Shown one piece after another: positions 1 to 11,282 of a stretch of DNA of 64,000 bases (position 1 is the stretch's first letter; each line of letters starts with the position of its first letter). The notes under the pieces are model-generated. The model worked only from the letters and a program-made list of their open reading frames with translations. It made no database searches and had not been told where the DNA came from. This DNA is from Hydrogenophilus sp. (GTDB taxonomy: Bacteria; Pseudomonadota; Gammaproteobacteria; Burkholderiales; Thiobacillaceae). The translations under genes and the position numbers were made by a program. The stretch lies in NCBI GenBank assembly GCA_020725265.1, contig DYFK01000002.1, positions 124,001 to 188,000 of the forward strand, given 5' to 3'.

Positions 1-543
1 CTGTCGCTGAACAAATGGACCCAGCGCATCGGTGAAATCACCGGCGCGGTCAACGACATCGCCCGCCAGTTGCGCCTGCTCTCGCTCAACGCCGCGATCG
101 AGGCGACCAAGGCCGGCGAAGCCGGCCAGGGCTTCGCCGTGGTCGCCGGCGAGGTCAAGCAACTGGCCGAGCAATCGCAATCGGCGACCGAGCAGGTACG
201 CCGCATCCTGGAGGAAATCCGGCATTCCACCGATCGCGCGGTGATGGCCACCGAGGACGGCTCCAAGGGCGTGGCGCGCGGGCTGATCCTGGTCGAGAGC
301 GCCGGATCGGTGATCCGCGGCCTGGAGGAAGTGGTGCGCGACACCAGCATGGCCAGCCGTCAGATCGTCGCCGCCGTGCGCCAGGAAGCCGCCGGCATCG
401 AGCAGATCGCCACCGCCATGAACGACATCCAGAAGGTGACCGGCCAGTTCGTCGCCGCCACCGAGGAAACCCGCCGCGCCTCCGCCGAGCTTGGCCATCT
501 CGCCAGCCGCCTGGACGCCACGGCCGGCCTCTACCGGACATGA
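1..543 (+). CDS. Methyl-accepting chemotaxis protein, C-terminal end (5' truncated by window)
   Basis: Reading frame 1 is open from the first base and ends at TGA 541-543, so only the last 180 residues are present. They contain the highly conserved receptor hairpin tip ([20 protein letters not shown] followed by [14 protein letters not shown]), which binds CheA and CheW, and then a long coiled-coil return helix rich in A, E and Q. The stop overlaps the next gene's start (ATGA), so the receptor is translationally coupled to the CheA-type kinase and is probably its dedicated input. The sensor domain lies outside the window. The family call is certain; the ligand cannot be inferred. Confidence 0.93.
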   Translation: MSLNKWTQRIGEITGAVNDIARQLRLLSLNAAIEATKAGEAGQGFAVVAGEVKQLAEQSQSATEQVRRILEEIRHSTDRAVMATEDGSKGVARGLILVESAGSVIRGLEEVVRDTSMASRQIVAAVRQEAAGIEQIATAMNDIQKVTGQFVAATEETRRASAELGHLASRLDATAGLYRT

Positions 544-2768
544 CCCGACTCGACCCGAACCTGATGCGGCAGTTGCTGGAGACCTTCCGGATCCAGCTCG
601 GCGAACGCTTGCAGGCGATCACCGATGGTCTGCTGGCGCTGGAACGGACCGCCGACGCCGACGAGCATGGCCGGCTGCTGGAGGCGATGTTCCGTGACGC
701 CCACAACGTCAAGGGCGCGGCGCGCGGCGTCGGTCTGGAAAACAGCGCCGAACTGGCGCATGCCCTGGAAAGCCTGTTCGCCACGCTCAAACGGGTCCGC
801 GAGCGGCCGGCCGAGCATCTGGTCAACCTGTGCCTGGCCGCCATCGATGCGCTGCCACCACTGGTGGAGGCGGAAGCCACCGGCCAGCCCGGCGACGGAC
901 AGGCGCATGCGTTGATGCAGCGCCTGCGCGCGGCGCTGGCGACGCCGGCAAGTGAAACCGGGGCATCCGGAGCGCCCACGCCGACCTCGAATCCAGCGCC
1001 ACCCGCCGCCCTCACGCCACCGCCGGCCCCGATCGCCGGCGGCGACAGTATCCGGCTGCCAGTCCAGCGGCTCGACCGCATCGCTGATCTGGCCGAGGAA
1101 TTGCAGACCGCCAAGATCCGGCTCGACGACCACTACCAGGCCAGCCGGCGCCTCCAGGAAATCTCCAGCCAACTGCTGCCGCTGCTCGAACGCCTCGGCG
1201 GCGACGGCGGCCCGACGGCGCGGCGGGCCGCCCCGGACGCCGAGCAGATGGCGGAATGCCTGGATCTGGCCGCGGAACTGGACGAACTGGCCGGCTCGCT
1301 GCGCATCGCCATTCGCGCCACCGTCTCGCACCTGCGCCCGCTCGCCAGCGCCCTGCGCGACGACGCCCGCGGCCTGCGCATGGCGCCGGCCTCGACCGTG
1401 CTGGCGCCGATGTCGCGCGGCCTGCGCGACATCGGCCAGCGCCTGGGCAAACAGGTCGAGCTGACCACCTCCGGCGAACGCATCGAAATGGACCGCGCCA
1501 TTCTCGACGCCCTGCGCGATCCGCTCACGCATCTGCTGCGCAACGCCATCGACCACGGCATCGAAGCGCCGGCGGTCCGGCGCGCGCGCGGCAAACCGGA
1601 TAGCGGACGAATCGGCATCCATCTGAGTCACGAAGGCGGCATGGTCCGGATCGCGATCGAGGACGACGGCGCCGGCATCGATCCGCAAGCGCTACGCGCG
1701 GAAGCAGTCCGCCGCGGCATCGTTGGTGCCGGCGAACTGGCGGCCATGAGCCAGACCGAACTGCTCGACCTGATCTTCCGTCCGGGTTTTTCCACGCGCG
1801 GCCAGGTCAGCGAGATTTCCGGGCGTGGCGTCGGCCTCGACGTGGTCCGGGTCAACCTGCAAACCCTCAACGGCCGGGTCACGGTCGACAGCACGCCCGG
1901 CGAGGGCACCCGGTTCCTGCTTTCGGTGCCACTGACGCTGGCCGGCGACCACGGCCTGTTCGTGCAGGCGGCGGGGCAGGTGTTCGCGCTGCCCAGCCAG
2001 TTCGTCAGCCGCATCCTGGAACTCGGGCCCGACGACGTGTTCGAGCTGGAAGCCAGCCAGGTCGTGCATCTGGATGGCGAACCGGTACCGTTGCGCGATC
2101 TGGCCACGCTGCTGGCATTGCGCGAACCTGCCCCGGAAACCGGCGACCGCGTCGCCGTGGTCGCCATCAATCGTGGCTGGCTACGCGCCGCGTTGCGCGT
2201 CGACCAGGTCATCGGCGAACGCGAAATGGTGGTGAAGCCGCTGGCGCCGCCACTCGCCGGCCACCGCTTCGTCGCCGGCGGCACCCCCGGCCGCGACGGC
2301 AACACGGTGCTGGTGCTGGAAGCCGCCGACCTGCTCGATGCCGCGCTCGGCGACGAGGGTGCCGGACCGGTGCTGGCACGCCGCGAACCGGACAGCGACC
2401 GGCCGGCGCCGCGCATTCTGGTGGTCGACGATTCGATCACGACGCGAACCCTGGAGGAGAGCATCCTGGTCGGCGCCGGTTACCGGGTACGCACCGCCAC
2501 CGATGGCGAGGCGGCCTGGGAAATCCTGCGCAACGAGCGTTTCGATCTGGTGCTGACCGACGTCGAGATGCCGGGCATGGATGGCTTCGAGCTGACCCGG
2601 CGGATCAAGCAGGAAGCCCGCCTGGCCGATCTGCCGGTGGTCATCGTCACCTCGCTCGGCAGCGAGGCCGACCGCCGGCGTGGCATGGAAGTCAACGCCG
2701 ACGCCTACATCGTCAAGAGCAGTTTCGAAAGCCGCGAATTGCTGGAGGTGGTCGGACAACTGGTGTGA
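540..2768 (+). CDS. CheA-type hybrid histidine kinase with C-terminal receiver (CheA-REC)
   Basis: 742 residues. An N-terminal HPt domain carries the phospho-accepting His55 in [12 protein letters not shown] Pro/Ala-rich linker follows, then the dimerisation and HATPase region (N box near 331-340, DDGAGID near 375, GRGVGLDV near 430), a CheW-like domain (about 460-600) and a receiver domain (ILVVDDS near 626, phospho-Asp674 in [11 protein letters not shown]). This HPt-kinase-CheW-REC order is that of WspE and other alternative chemosensory kinases, not flagellar CheA. It should autophosphorylate on His55 in response to the upstream receptor and pass phosphate to its own REC, to CheB and to other receivers. 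The start overlaps the receptor stop by 4 bases. Confidence 0.95.
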   Translation: MTRLDPNLMRQLLETFRIQLGERLQAITDGLLALERTADADEHGRLLEAMFRDAHNVKGAARGVGLENSAELAHALESLFATLKRVRERPAEHLVNLCLAAIDALPPLVEAEATGQPGDGQAHALMQRLRAALATPASETGASGAPTPTSNPAPPAALTPPPAPIAGGDSIRLPVQRLDRIADLAEELQTAKIRLDDHYQASRRLQEISSQLLPLLERLGGDGGPTARRAAPDAEQMAECLDLAAELDELAGSLRIAIRATVSHLRPLASALRDDARGLRMAPASTVLAPMSRGLRDIGQRLGKQVELTTSGERIEMDRAILDALRDPLTHLLRNAIDHGIEAPAVRRARGKPDSGRIGIHLSHEGGMVRIAIEDDGAGIDPQALRAEAVRRGIVGAGELAAMSQTELLDLIFRPGFSTRGQVSEISGRGVGLDVVRVNLQTLNGRVTVDSTPGEGTRFLLSVPLTLAGDHGLFVQAAGQVFALPSQFVSRILELGPDDVFELEASQVVHLDGEPVPLRDLATLLALREPAPETGDRVAVVAINRGWLRAALRVDQVIGEREMVVKPLAPPLAGHRFVAGGTPGRDGNTVLVLEAADLLDAALGDEGAGPVLARREPDSDRPAPRILVVDDSITTRTLEESILVGAGYRVRTATDGEAAWEILRNERFDLVLTDVEMPGMDGFELTRRIKQEARLADLPVVIVTSLGSEADRRRGMEVNADAYIVKSSFESRELLEVVGQLV

Positions 2769-2882
2769 TCCTGGTAGGTGCCGACCCGCATTGCCGCCGC
2801 GTTCGAATTCACCAACACTACGTCCGACATCGCAACCCCGAATCGCGAACTCGAAAAAAATACCGGAGGCCATCGTTCCACC

Positions 2883-3923
2883 ATGATCAGGATACTCATC
2901 ACCGAAGACTCCGATGTCGTCGCCATGCTGCTCAAGGCCATCTTCGAGGCCGAGCCGGACATGCGCGTGATCGGCCGCGCCGCCAATGGCCGCGAGGCAG
3001 TGACCCTGTGCCACGAACTGAAGCCGGATCTGGTGACCATGGACATCCGCATGCCGGTGATGGATGGCTTCGACGCCACGCGCATGATCATGTCGACCGA
3101 ACCGCTGCCGATCGTCGTGGTCAGTTCCAGCGTCGACGACGAGGAACTGCGCATCACCTTCCGCGCCATCGACGAAGGCGCCCTGGCGGTGATCGAGAAG
3201 CCGCGCGGCCTGCACCATCCGGATTTCGAGAAGATCCGGCGCGATCTGATGGAAACCGTGCGCGCCATGGCCGAGGTCAAGGTGGTGCGCCGCCGGCGCG
3301 CGCGCCCCAGCCCGGAGATTTTCGAGACCCGGGTGGCACGCGGCAGCACGGCCTTCGAGGTGGTCGGCATCGCCTGCTCGACCGGTGGCCCCCAGGCGCT
3401 GTCCGCGATCCTCGGCGGCATGCCGGTCGGTTTCCCGTTGCCCATCCTGGTGGTGCAACACATTTCCCCCGGCTTCATCGGCGGCCTGGTCAGCTGGCTG
3501 CGCGGCCAGACCCTGCTCGATGTCTGCCTGGCCGAACACGGCCAGCCGTTGCGACCGGGTACCATCTATCTGGGGCCGGATGACCACCACCTGGAAGTCG
3601 AGCGGGAATCCGGAAAACTTTGTGTCTCCCTGTCGGACGCGCCGCCGGTGGAACGCTTCCGGCCTTCCGGCAACGTGTTGTTCCGTTCGCTGGCGCGCGC
3701 CTGCGGCCGCGCCGCGATCGGCGGCGTGCTCACCGGCATGGGCAGCGACGGCGCCGTCGGCTTGGGCGCCCTGTGCGCGGCCGGCGGCCACACCTTCGTC
3801 CAGGACGAGGATAGCGCGGTGGTTTACGGCATGCCTTCGGCGGCGCTGGCCCTGAAGGCCGCCGACCAGATCGTGCCGCTGGCGCGCATTCCCGCCCATC
3901 TCGTCGAATTGGCCAGGAGTTGA
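2883..3923 (+). CDS. cheB: Chemotaxis protein-glutamate methylesterase CheB
   Basis: 346 residues. The N-terminal receiver domain has phospho-Asp54 in VTMDIRMPVMDG, and the C-terminal methylesterase/deamidase domain has the catalytic triad visible as Ser in CSTGGP, His in VVQHISPG and Asp in GMGSDGA. CheB removes methyl groups from receptor glutamates to reset signalling. ATG 2883 is chosen because GGAGG lies 13 bases upstream (2865-2869) and the protein then starts exactly at the receiver. The frame stays open back to 2778, but that extension looks non-coding. A partner CheR methyltransferase is not in the window and may lie upstream. Confidence 0.95.
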   Translation: MIRILITEDSDVVAMLLKAIFEAEPDMRVIGRAANGREAVTLCHELKPDLVTMDIRMPVMDGFDATRMIMSTEPLPIVVVSSSVDDEELRITFRAIDEGALAVIEKPRGLHHPDFEKIRRDLMETVRAMAEVKVVRRRRARPSPEIFETRVARGSTAFEVVGIACSTGGPQALSAILGGMPVGFPLPILVVQHISPGFIGGLVSWLRGQTLLDVCLAEHGQPLRPGTIYLGPDDHHLEVERESGKLCVSLSDAPPVERFRPSGNVLFRSLARACGRAAIGGVLTGMGSDGAVGLGALCAAGGHTFVQDEDSAVVYGMPSAALALKAADQIVPLARIPAHLVELARS

Positions 3924-3924
3924 T

Positions 3925-4731
3925 ATGGACCAGAACCAGGAACCACTGACCCGCGCCGCGCTGCTCGAGGTGTTCTGCCAGGAGGCGCGCGACCGGCTGG
4001 CGCGCGCGCGCGCGGAGCTCGAACGCGGGCCGGCGCGCTGCGACTACAACGCGGTGCATCAGGAATTCGACAGTCTGCACGGTGGCGCCCGCGCCGCCGA
4101 TATCGGCTGGCTGGAGCGGGCCGCGCGCATGGTCGCCGGCTACGCCCGTTTCCTGCGCAGCTTCGGCCCCGGCCTGGCGCCGGCGCCGGCGCACGCGCTG
4201 CTGCTCGACGTGGTCTCGGAATTCGTGCGCCAGTGCCACGAGATGAGCGCCGCCGACCTGCTCGCCGGCCGCGCGCCGCCGGAACGCATGACCACCCTGC
4301 TCGGCAATCTGGAGAACCAGTTGCTGACCCGTCCGCTGGCCGAGGTGGAGGCGACGGCGACATCGCTGTGCGCGCTCCAGCTCCTGGTGGTGGACGATTC
4401 CGCGACTTCGCGCCTGCTGTTCCGCGTGCATCTGCCGACCGAGCCCGGCTATGTCGCGCACGAGGCGGCGGATGCCGAAAGCGCCGTCCGCCTGGCCGTG
4501 GAAACCCGGCCGCACGTGGTGTTCCTGGACTACAACATGCCCGACGCCGACGGCGTCGAGATCGCCCGCCGCATCCAGGCCGCCGGCCTGACGCCGGTGT
4601 TCGTGCTGCTCACCGCCAACGTCCAGCAGGCGGTGCTCGACGCCGCGCGCGCGGCCGGCTTCACCAGCGTGCTGGAAAAACCGGTGACGCGCGAGAAGAT
4701 CATGACCGTGTTGAGCGGCGTGCGCCCCTGA
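3925..4731 (+). CDS. HPt-like domain plus receiver domain protein
   Basis: 268 residues. Residues 1-125 resemble an HPt four-helix bundle. At the place where the phosphotransfer motif H-S-L-K-G-A-A is expected, the sequence is D49-S-L-H-G-G-A, so the phospho-accepting His is replaced by Asp. Residues 150-268 form a standard receiver with LLVVDDS, phospho-Asp202 in VFLDYNMPDADG, and the Thr and Lys of LLTAN and LEKPVT. The gene begins 1 base after cheB. The receiver probably takes phosphate from the CheA hybrid. The HPt-like part may be a docking or dimerisation module. The alignment to HPt is by eye. Confidence 0.7.
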   Translation: MDQNQEPLTRAALLEVFCQEARDRLARARAELERGPARCDYNAVHQEFDSLHGGARAADIGWLERAARMVAGYARFLRSFGPGLAPAPAHALLLDVVSEFVRQCHEMSAADLLAGRAPPERMTTLLGNLENQLLTRPLAEVEATATSLCALQLLVVDDSATSRLLFRVHLPTEPGYVAHEAADAESAVRLAVETRPHVVFLDYNMPDADGVEIARRIQAAGLTPVFVLLTANVQQAVLDAARAAGFTSVLEKPVTREKIMTVLSGVRP

Positions 4732-4735
4732 CATC

Positions 4736-5362
4736 ATGGAACTCAGCGCCATCCAGCAGGACGCGATCGCGGAAATGGCCAATATCGGCGTCAGCCGCGC
4801 GGCCAGGCAGTTGTCCGTGCTGCTCGGCGACGAAATCCGCATCCTGCCGCCCAAGGTCCGCCTGCGCGCGGCCGGCGACGCCGTGCGCGAACTCGCCGAC
4901 GGCGAAACCGGCGACATCGCCTGCGTCTACCAGACCCTGGGCGGCGATCTGTCCGGCCGCATCGCCCTGCTGCTGCCATCGCGCGACAGCCGCATCCTGA
5001 TCCACAGCCTGATCGACCTGGCCGCGCCATTGCAGAGCCTGGACCTGCGCGTCTACGAATACGAGGCGATGACCGAGATCGGCAACATCATCATTTCCTC
5101 CTGCGTCAGCGCCATCGCCGACATGCTGCGCCAGCACATCACGGTCTCGGTTCCACGCTACGCGGAAACCCGGGTCGAGAATCTGTTCGCCGACGTCGAA
5201 CCCGACAACGAGCCGCCGACCCTGATGATCGATGCCCACCTGGCGGCGGTGAACCGGGGCGTGCGCGGCGTCATCGCGCTCGCCTTCTCGGCCCGGGCGG
5301 CGATGCAGATCCTGGAAGCCGTGCGCCGGATCACCACGCCGGACACGGGCGCGCCGGCATGA
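4736..5362 (+). CDS. CheC/CheX-family phospho-receiver phosphatase
   Basis: 208 residues. Two copies of the CheC-type phosphatase signature (D/S-x3-E-x2-N) are visible: DAIAEMANIGVSRAA near residue 9 and EAMTEIGNIIISSC near residue 110, the second starting with Glu instead of Asp or Ser. CheC proteins dephosphorylate CheY-type receivers and in Bacillus bind CheD. Here it most likely acts on one of the operon's receivers (CheA-REC, CheB or the HPt-like-REC protein). It starts 4 bases after the previous stop, and its own stop overlaps the GGDEF gene start (ATGA). CheC members are uncommon in betaproteobacterial chemosensory operons. Confidence 0.82.
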   Translation: MELSAIQQDAIAEMANIGVSRAARQLSVLLGDEIRILPPKVRLRAAGDAVRELADGETGDIACVYQTLGGDLSGRIALLLPSRDSRILIHSLIDLAAPLQSLDLRVYEYEAMTEIGNIIISSCVSAIADMLRQHITVSVPRYAETRVENLFADVEPDNEPPTLMIDAHLAAVNRGVRGVIALAFSARAAMQILEAVRRITTPDTGAPA

Positions 5363-6273
5363 TCGCGGCCGCCTTCGATGCCCTGCCGATCGGGGTGCTG
5401 ATCCTCGACCGAGACAGACGCATCCGCGCCTGGAATCGCTGGCTGGCCGAGCAAACCGGCATCGCCGCGCTTGATGCCGTCGGCCACTCGCTGGACGACC
5501 TGTATCCGGATCTGCGCAATCCGCGTTTCCTGATGGCGGTCGACCAGGCCTTCCGCCAGGGCGGCCCGCAAATCCTGTCGCAGGCGCTGCATCGCCATCT
5601 GATCCCGATCCCGATGCCGCATCTGGCCCGCCACGGCATCGAGCACATGCGCCAGCACGTGCATATCGAGGCGATCGCCGACGACGGCGAAACCGTCGCC
5701 GTCGTCAGCATCATCGACGTCACCGACAGCGTGCTGCGCACCGAGGCGCTCACCGACATGGCCCGGCGTCTGGAGCACGACGTCAACCGCGACCCGCTGA
5801 CCAACCTGTTCAACCGGCGTTTCATGTGGGAATGGCTGGAGCATCAATACAAGCAGGCGCAGCGCTACGGCTACCCGATCGCCGCGCTGATGGTCGATCT
5901 CGACCATTTCAAGCGCATCAACGACCAGTTCGGCCATGCCGTCGGCGACAGCCTGCTCCAGGATTTCGCCGGGCGCCTGGCCGACTGGGTGCGCGAGGCC
6001 GACATCGTGGTGCGCTACGGTGGCGAGGAATTCCTGGTGCTGCTGCCGCGCTGTGACCAAGCCCTGGCGCAGGAAGTCGGCGCCCGCATCGTCGCCCAGA
6101 CCCGGAGGATCGAACTGCTCGGCGGCGACCGCCGCGCCATAACGTGCAGCATCGGCATCGCCATCACCGGCCCGGAAGCCTGGCTGCCGCCCGCCGACCT
6201 GCTGGGCGAGGCCGACCGCCGCCTGTACCTGGCGAAATGCGAGGGCCGCGACCGGGTGGTCGCCACGGGCTGA
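5359..6273 (+). CDS. PAS-GGDEF diguanylate cyclase
   Basis: 304 residues. An N-terminal PAS domain (LPIGVLILDRDRRIRAWN, about residues 6-125) is followed by a helical linker and a GGDEF domain with the active signature GGEEF at 221-225. An inhibitory I-site RxxD (R212, D215) stands five residues before it. The enzyme should make cyclic-di-GMP from two GTP molecules with product feedback inhibition. It has no receiver or membrane segment, so coupling to the chemosensory proteins upstream would be indirect or through the PAS domain. Its start overlaps the CheC-type gene stop, making it the last gene of the operon. Confidence 0.93.
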   Translation: MIAAAFDALPIGVLILDRDRRIRAWNRWLAEQTGIAALDAVGHSLDDLYPDLRNPRFLMAVDQAFRQGGPQILSQALHRHLIPIPMPHLARHGIEHMRQHVHIEAIADDGETVAVVSIIDVTDSVLRTEALTDMARRLEHDVNRDPLTNLFNRRFMWEWLEHQYKQAQRYGYPIAALMVDLDHFKRINDQFGHAVGDSLLQDFAGRLADWVREADIVVRYGGEEFLVLLPRCDQALAQEVGARIVAQTRRIELLGGDRRAITCSIGIAITGPEAWLPPADLLGEADRRLYLAKCEGRDRVVATG

Positions 6274-6292
6274 TCCCATCCGCGATTCGGCG

Positions 6293-6298
6293 GATAAT
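6293..6298 (+). promoter_or_regulatory. Probable -10 element for fkpB-ispH
   Basis: GATAAT lies 33 bases before the fkpB start in the gap after the GGDEF gene. No good -35 hexamer is visible, so only the -10 is proposed. It suggests fkpB-ispH is transcribed separately from the chemosensory operon. Confidence 0.4.
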
Positions 6299-6330
6299 CC
6301 GGCCTCCCGCTTTCCCGTTCTTGCCAACCG

Positions 6331-6771
6331 ATGAATGCCCCCGCCCGCCTGGGCGATCGCGTCGCCCTTCACTATCGCCTGGACTGCGCCGGCGAGACCG
6401 TGGCCGACACCTTCACCGGTGAACCCGAGTCCTTCGTACTGGGCGCCGGTGATATCGACGCCCGCCTGGAAGCCCTGCTGCTCGGCCTGCGCGCCGGCGA
6501 CCACCGGGTCTTCGAACTGGCGCCGGGCGAGGCTTTCGGCCTGTCCGATCCAGCCATGATCCATACCCTCGCGCGCACGGAATTTCCGACTGACATGACG
6601 CTCGCGCCCGGCAACGAAATCGAGTTCACCCTGCCCAACGGCCAAACCCTGACCGGCATCGCGCGCGACCTGGACGCGAACACGGTGCGGGTCGATTTCA
6701 ACCACCCGCTCGCCGGCCTGGCGGTCCGCTTCGAGGTCGCCGTGCTGGCGGTGGAACAGGAACACGCATGA
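6331..6771 (+). CDS. fkpB: FKBP-type peptidyl-prolyl isomerase, SlpA/FkpB type
   Basis: 146 residues. A split FKBP fold with an inserted IF domain is recognisable from [10 protein letters not shown] at the N-terminus, [23 protein letters not shown], and the late [16 protein letters not shown] segment. The family catalyses cis-trans isomerisation of prolyl bonds and acts as a cytoplasmic chaperone. The stop overlaps the ispH start by 4 bases, and the fkpB-ispH pair is a known conserved arrangement. Confidence 0.93.
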   Translation: MNAPARLGDRVALHYRLDCAGETVADTFTGEPESFVLGAGDIDARLEALLLGLRAGDHRVFELAPGEAFGLSDPAMIHTLARTEFPTDMTLAPGNEIEFTLPNGQTLTGIARDLDANTVRVDFNHPLAGLAVRFEVAVLAVEQEHA

Positions 6772-7703
6772 CCAAGACCATACTTCTGGCGACTCCGCGC
6801 GGCTTCTGCGCCGGTGTCGACCGCGCCATCGCCATCGTCGAACAGGCGCTCGCCCGCTTCGGCGCGCCCATCTACGTGCGCCACGAGGTGGTGCACAACC
6901 GTTTCGTGGTCGATGACCTCAAGGCCAAGGGCGCGATCTTCATCGAGGAGCTCGACGAAGTACCGGTCGGCGCCACCCTGATCTACAGCGCGCATGGCGT
7001 TTCCCTGGCGGTGCGCCGGGAAGCCGAGGCACGCGGCCTGACCGTGTTCGACGCCACCTGCCCGCTGGTCACCAAGGTTCATGTCGAGGTCAAGAGGATG
7101 CGCGAGGCCGGCCTGGAGATCGTCATGATCGGACACAAGGGCCATCCCGAGGTGGAAGGCACCATGGGCCAGTCCAGTGGCGGCATGCATCTGGTCGAGA
7201 ACGCCGACGATGTCGCCCACCTGCGCGTGGCCGACCCGGACCGGCTTGCCTACGTCACCCAGACCACGCTGTCGGTGGACGACGCCGCGCGCGTGGTGAC
7301 CGCGCTCAAGGCCCGGTTCCCGAACATTCGCGGGCCGAAGAAGGACGACATCTGCTACGCCACCCAGAACCGCCAGGACGCGGTCAAGACACTGGCCGCC
7401 GAATGCGATCTGGTGATCGTGGTCGGCTCGCCCAATTCCTCCAACTCCAACCGCCTGCGCGAGGTCGCCACCAATGCCGGCATCGCCGCCCACATGGTCG
7501 ACAACGCCGGCGAACTGCGGCCGGAATGGGTCGTCGACAAACACCGGATCGGCGTCACCGCCGGCGCGTCCGCGCCGGAAATCCTGGTCCAGGGAGTCAT
7601 CCAACGCCTGCGTGAACTCGGCGCGGCGGAAGTGATGGCGCTCGCGGGCATCGAGGAAAAGGTCAATTTCCCACTGCCGCGCGCGCTGTCCGGCGAGTCC
7701 TGA
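6768..7703 (+). CDS. ispH: 4-hydroxy-3-methylbut-2-enyl diphosphate reductase
   Basis: 311 residues, normal for the family. The three iron-sulphur ligands are present: Cys14 in [11 protein letters not shown], Cys98 in [11 protein letters not shown] and Cys196 in [11 protein letters not shown]. IspH performs the last step of the MEP pathway, reducing HMBPP to IPP and DMAPP in the cytoplasm. [14 protein letters not shown] and TAGASAPE are also family hallmarks. It is translationally coupled to fkpB and convergent with proB, 12 bases away. Confidence 0.97.
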   Translation: MTKTILLATPRGFCAGVDRAIAIVEQALARFGAPIYVRHEVVHNRFVVDDLKAKGAIFIEELDEVPVGATLIYSAHGVSLAVRREAEARGLTVFDATCPLVTKVHVEVKRMREAGLEIVMIGHKGHPEVEGTMGQSSGGMHLVENADDVAHLRVADPDRLAYVTQTTLSVDDAARVVTALKARFPNIRGPKKDDICYATQNRQDAVKTLAAECDLVIVVGSPNSSNSNRLREVATNAGIAAHMVDNAGELRPEWVVDKHRIGVTAGASAPEILVQGVIQRLRELGAAEVMALAGIEEKVNFPLPRALSGES

Positions 7704-7715
7704 AGGTTTTCCGAT

Positions 7716-9943
<2,228 letters not shown>

Positions 9944-9972
9944 TCACGCCGTGCCATCAGCACGGGGGTAAC

Positions 9973-10236
9973 TCAGGCGGCGACCGGCACCACGCTGACG
10001 GTCCGCCGCTTGTGCGGCCCCTTGACCGAGAACTCGACGACGCCGTCGATCTTGGCGAACAGGGTGTAATCCTTGCCGACCCCGACATTGGAGCCCGGAT
10101 GGAACTGGGTGCCTCGCTGACGGACCAGGATGTTTCCGGCCGGCACGAACTGGCCACCATAACGCTTGACACCCAGGCGCTTGGATTCGGATTCGCGGCC
10201 GTTACGGGAACTGCCGCCTGCTTTTTTGTGTGCCAT
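9973..10236 (-). CDS. rpmA: 50S ribosomal protein L27
   Basis: 87 residues. The sequence [20 protein letters not shown] is the near-invariant bacterial L27 start, followed by LGVKRYGGQ and [11 protein letters not shown]27 sits near the peptidyl transferase centre. It is 15 bases downstream of rplU and followed by a strong terminator. Confidence 0.98.
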   Translation of the reverse strand: MAHKKAGGSSRNGRESESKRLGVKRYGGQFVPAGNILVRQRGTQFHPGSNVGVGKDYTLFAKIDGVVEFSVKGPHKRRTVSVVPVAA

Positions 10237-10251
10237 GACTGTTTGCCCCTA

Positions 10252-10566
10252 TCAAGCGACCGAAATGCCGTCGATGCGGATTTCGGTGTAGTTCTGACGA
10301 TGCCCCTGGGTCTTGCGGTAATGCTTGCGGCGGCGCATCTTGAAAATCATGACCTTCTCGCCACGACCGTGCGCCAGCACGGTGGCCCGCACCGTGGCGC
10401 CGGCCAGCATGGGAGCGCCGATCTGGACGTTGTCGCCATCGGCGACCATCAGCACGTCATTGATCTCCACCTGGCCGCCCACTTCCACCGGCAGGGTTTC
10501 CACTTTCAGTTTGCCGCCAGCGGCAACCTTGTATTGTTTGCCACCGGTCTTGATCACCGCGTACAT
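10252..10566 (-). CDS. rplU: 50S ribosomal protein L21
   Basis: 104 residues starting [14 protein letters not shown], the standard L21 N-terminus. The frame opens four codons earlier, but the ATG at 10566 fits the family. The C-terminus has the [13 protein letters not shown] motif. It is first gene of the rplU-rpmA unit, driven by the promoter at 10606-10634. Confidence 0.97.
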   Translation of the reverse strand: MYAVIKTGGKQYKVAAGGKLKVETLPVEVGGQVEINDVLMVADGDNVQIGAPMLAGATVRATVLAHGRGEKVMIFKMRRRKHYRKTQGHRQNYTEIRIDGISVA

Positions 10567-10605
10567 GCCTGTCTCCAAAAACTGGGTCGATCCGGAAAAC
10601 GCGGC

Positions 10606-10634
10606 ATTCTATCGGAACCAGGCAGCCATTGCAA
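10606..10634 (-). promoter_or_regulatory. Sigma-70 promoter for rplU-rpmA
   Basis: On the minus strand, TTGCAA (10629-10634) is separated by 17 bases from TAGAAT (10606-10611), followed by a GC-rich discriminator. It lies 40 bases upstream of the rplU start. This is one of the best -35/-10 matches in the window. Confidence 0.75.
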
Positions 10635-10675
10635 ATCAATGAAATAGCCGGATTTCCGGGAAACGCCGCCGACGG

Positions 10676-10681
10676 TATAGT
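10676..10681 (+). promoter_or_regulatory. Probable -10 element for the ECF sigma factor operon
   Basis: TATAGT lies 38 bases before the chosen GTG start of the sigma gene. The -35 candidate 17 bases upstream (TTTCCG) is weak. The site lies back to back with the rplU promoter. Confidence 0.4.
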
Positions 10682-10718
10682 CCCCCTGTCACACACCCCC
10701 GCGATTTTCACCGTCGAC

Positions 10719-11282
10719 GTGGCCTCATCCCTGGAGATCGACTCCTTTCTCGCCGAAGTCGAGCGCCGAGCCTTCAAGCAGGCGGTGTACGCCATTCATG
10801 ACCACCATGCGGCGCTCGACGTCGTCCAGAACGCCATGCTCCGGCTGGTCGAGAATTATGGCGATCGGCCGACGGCGGAGTTGGCGCCGCTGTTCCAGCG
10901 TATCCTGCGCAACGCCATCCACGACCACTTCCGCCGCGCCCGGGTGCGCGATTTCTGGGTGCGGCTGGTCTCCCCGCTGCGCGCCCAGGACGAGGACCGT
11001 CAGGAAACCCTGGAATCCCTGGCCGACGCCACGGCGGACCGGGATGCCGCGACACCCGAGAAACTGGTTGCGCGCGATCAGGAAATCGCCGCCATCGAGC
11101 AGGCGCTGGCCGAGCTGCCGGCGCGTCAACGCGAAGCCTTCCTGCTGCGTTACTGGGAGGAACTCGATGTCGCGGAAACCGCCCAAGCCATGGGTTGTAG
11201 CGAGGGCAGCGTGAAAACCCATTGTTTCCGCGCGACCAACACCCTGGCCGCCAAACTCGCGGAGAAAGGAATCAAACCTTGA
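10719..11282 (+). CDS. ECF-like RNA polymerase sigma factor
   Basis: About 187 residues from GTG 10719. Region 2 (HHAALDVVQNAMLRLVENYG, then LFQRILRNAIHDHFRR) and region 4 (LAELPARQREAFLLRYWEEL, then VAETAQAMGCSEGSVKTH) are both present. It should direct RNA polymerase to a small regulon. The frame is open from TTG 10629, but that codon lies inside the rplU promoter and upstream of this gene's own -10, so the later GTG is preferred. The next gene overlaps its stop. The adjoining DUF3619, DUF3106 and RDD genes are the usual neighbours of this sigma group in betaproteobacteria. Its stimulus is unknown. Confidence 0.85.
   Translation: MASSLEIDSFLAEVERRAFKQAVYAIHDHHAALDVVQNAMLRLVENYGDRPTAELAPLFQRILRNAIHDHFRRARVRDFWVRLVSPLRAQDEDRQETLESLADATADRDAATPEKLVARDQEIAAIEQALAELPARQREAFLLRYWEELDVAETAQAMGCSEGSVKTHCFRATNTLAAKLAEKGIKP

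Noticed and set aside
155-1688. Long open frames on the minus strand opposite the receptor and cheA genes
   Set aside because: They are shadows of GC-rich coding sequence: Arg/Ala/Gly-rich, no domains, and lying wholly opposite well-recognised genes.
2778-2882. N-terminal extension of CheB
   Set aside because: The receiver starts exactly at ATG 2883 with GGAGG upstream; the extension lacks family resemblance.
2181-3899. 572-codon minus-strand open frame across cheA and cheB
   Set aside because: Low-complexity composition with no known motif; opposite strand encodes complete CheA and CheB with all catalytic residues.
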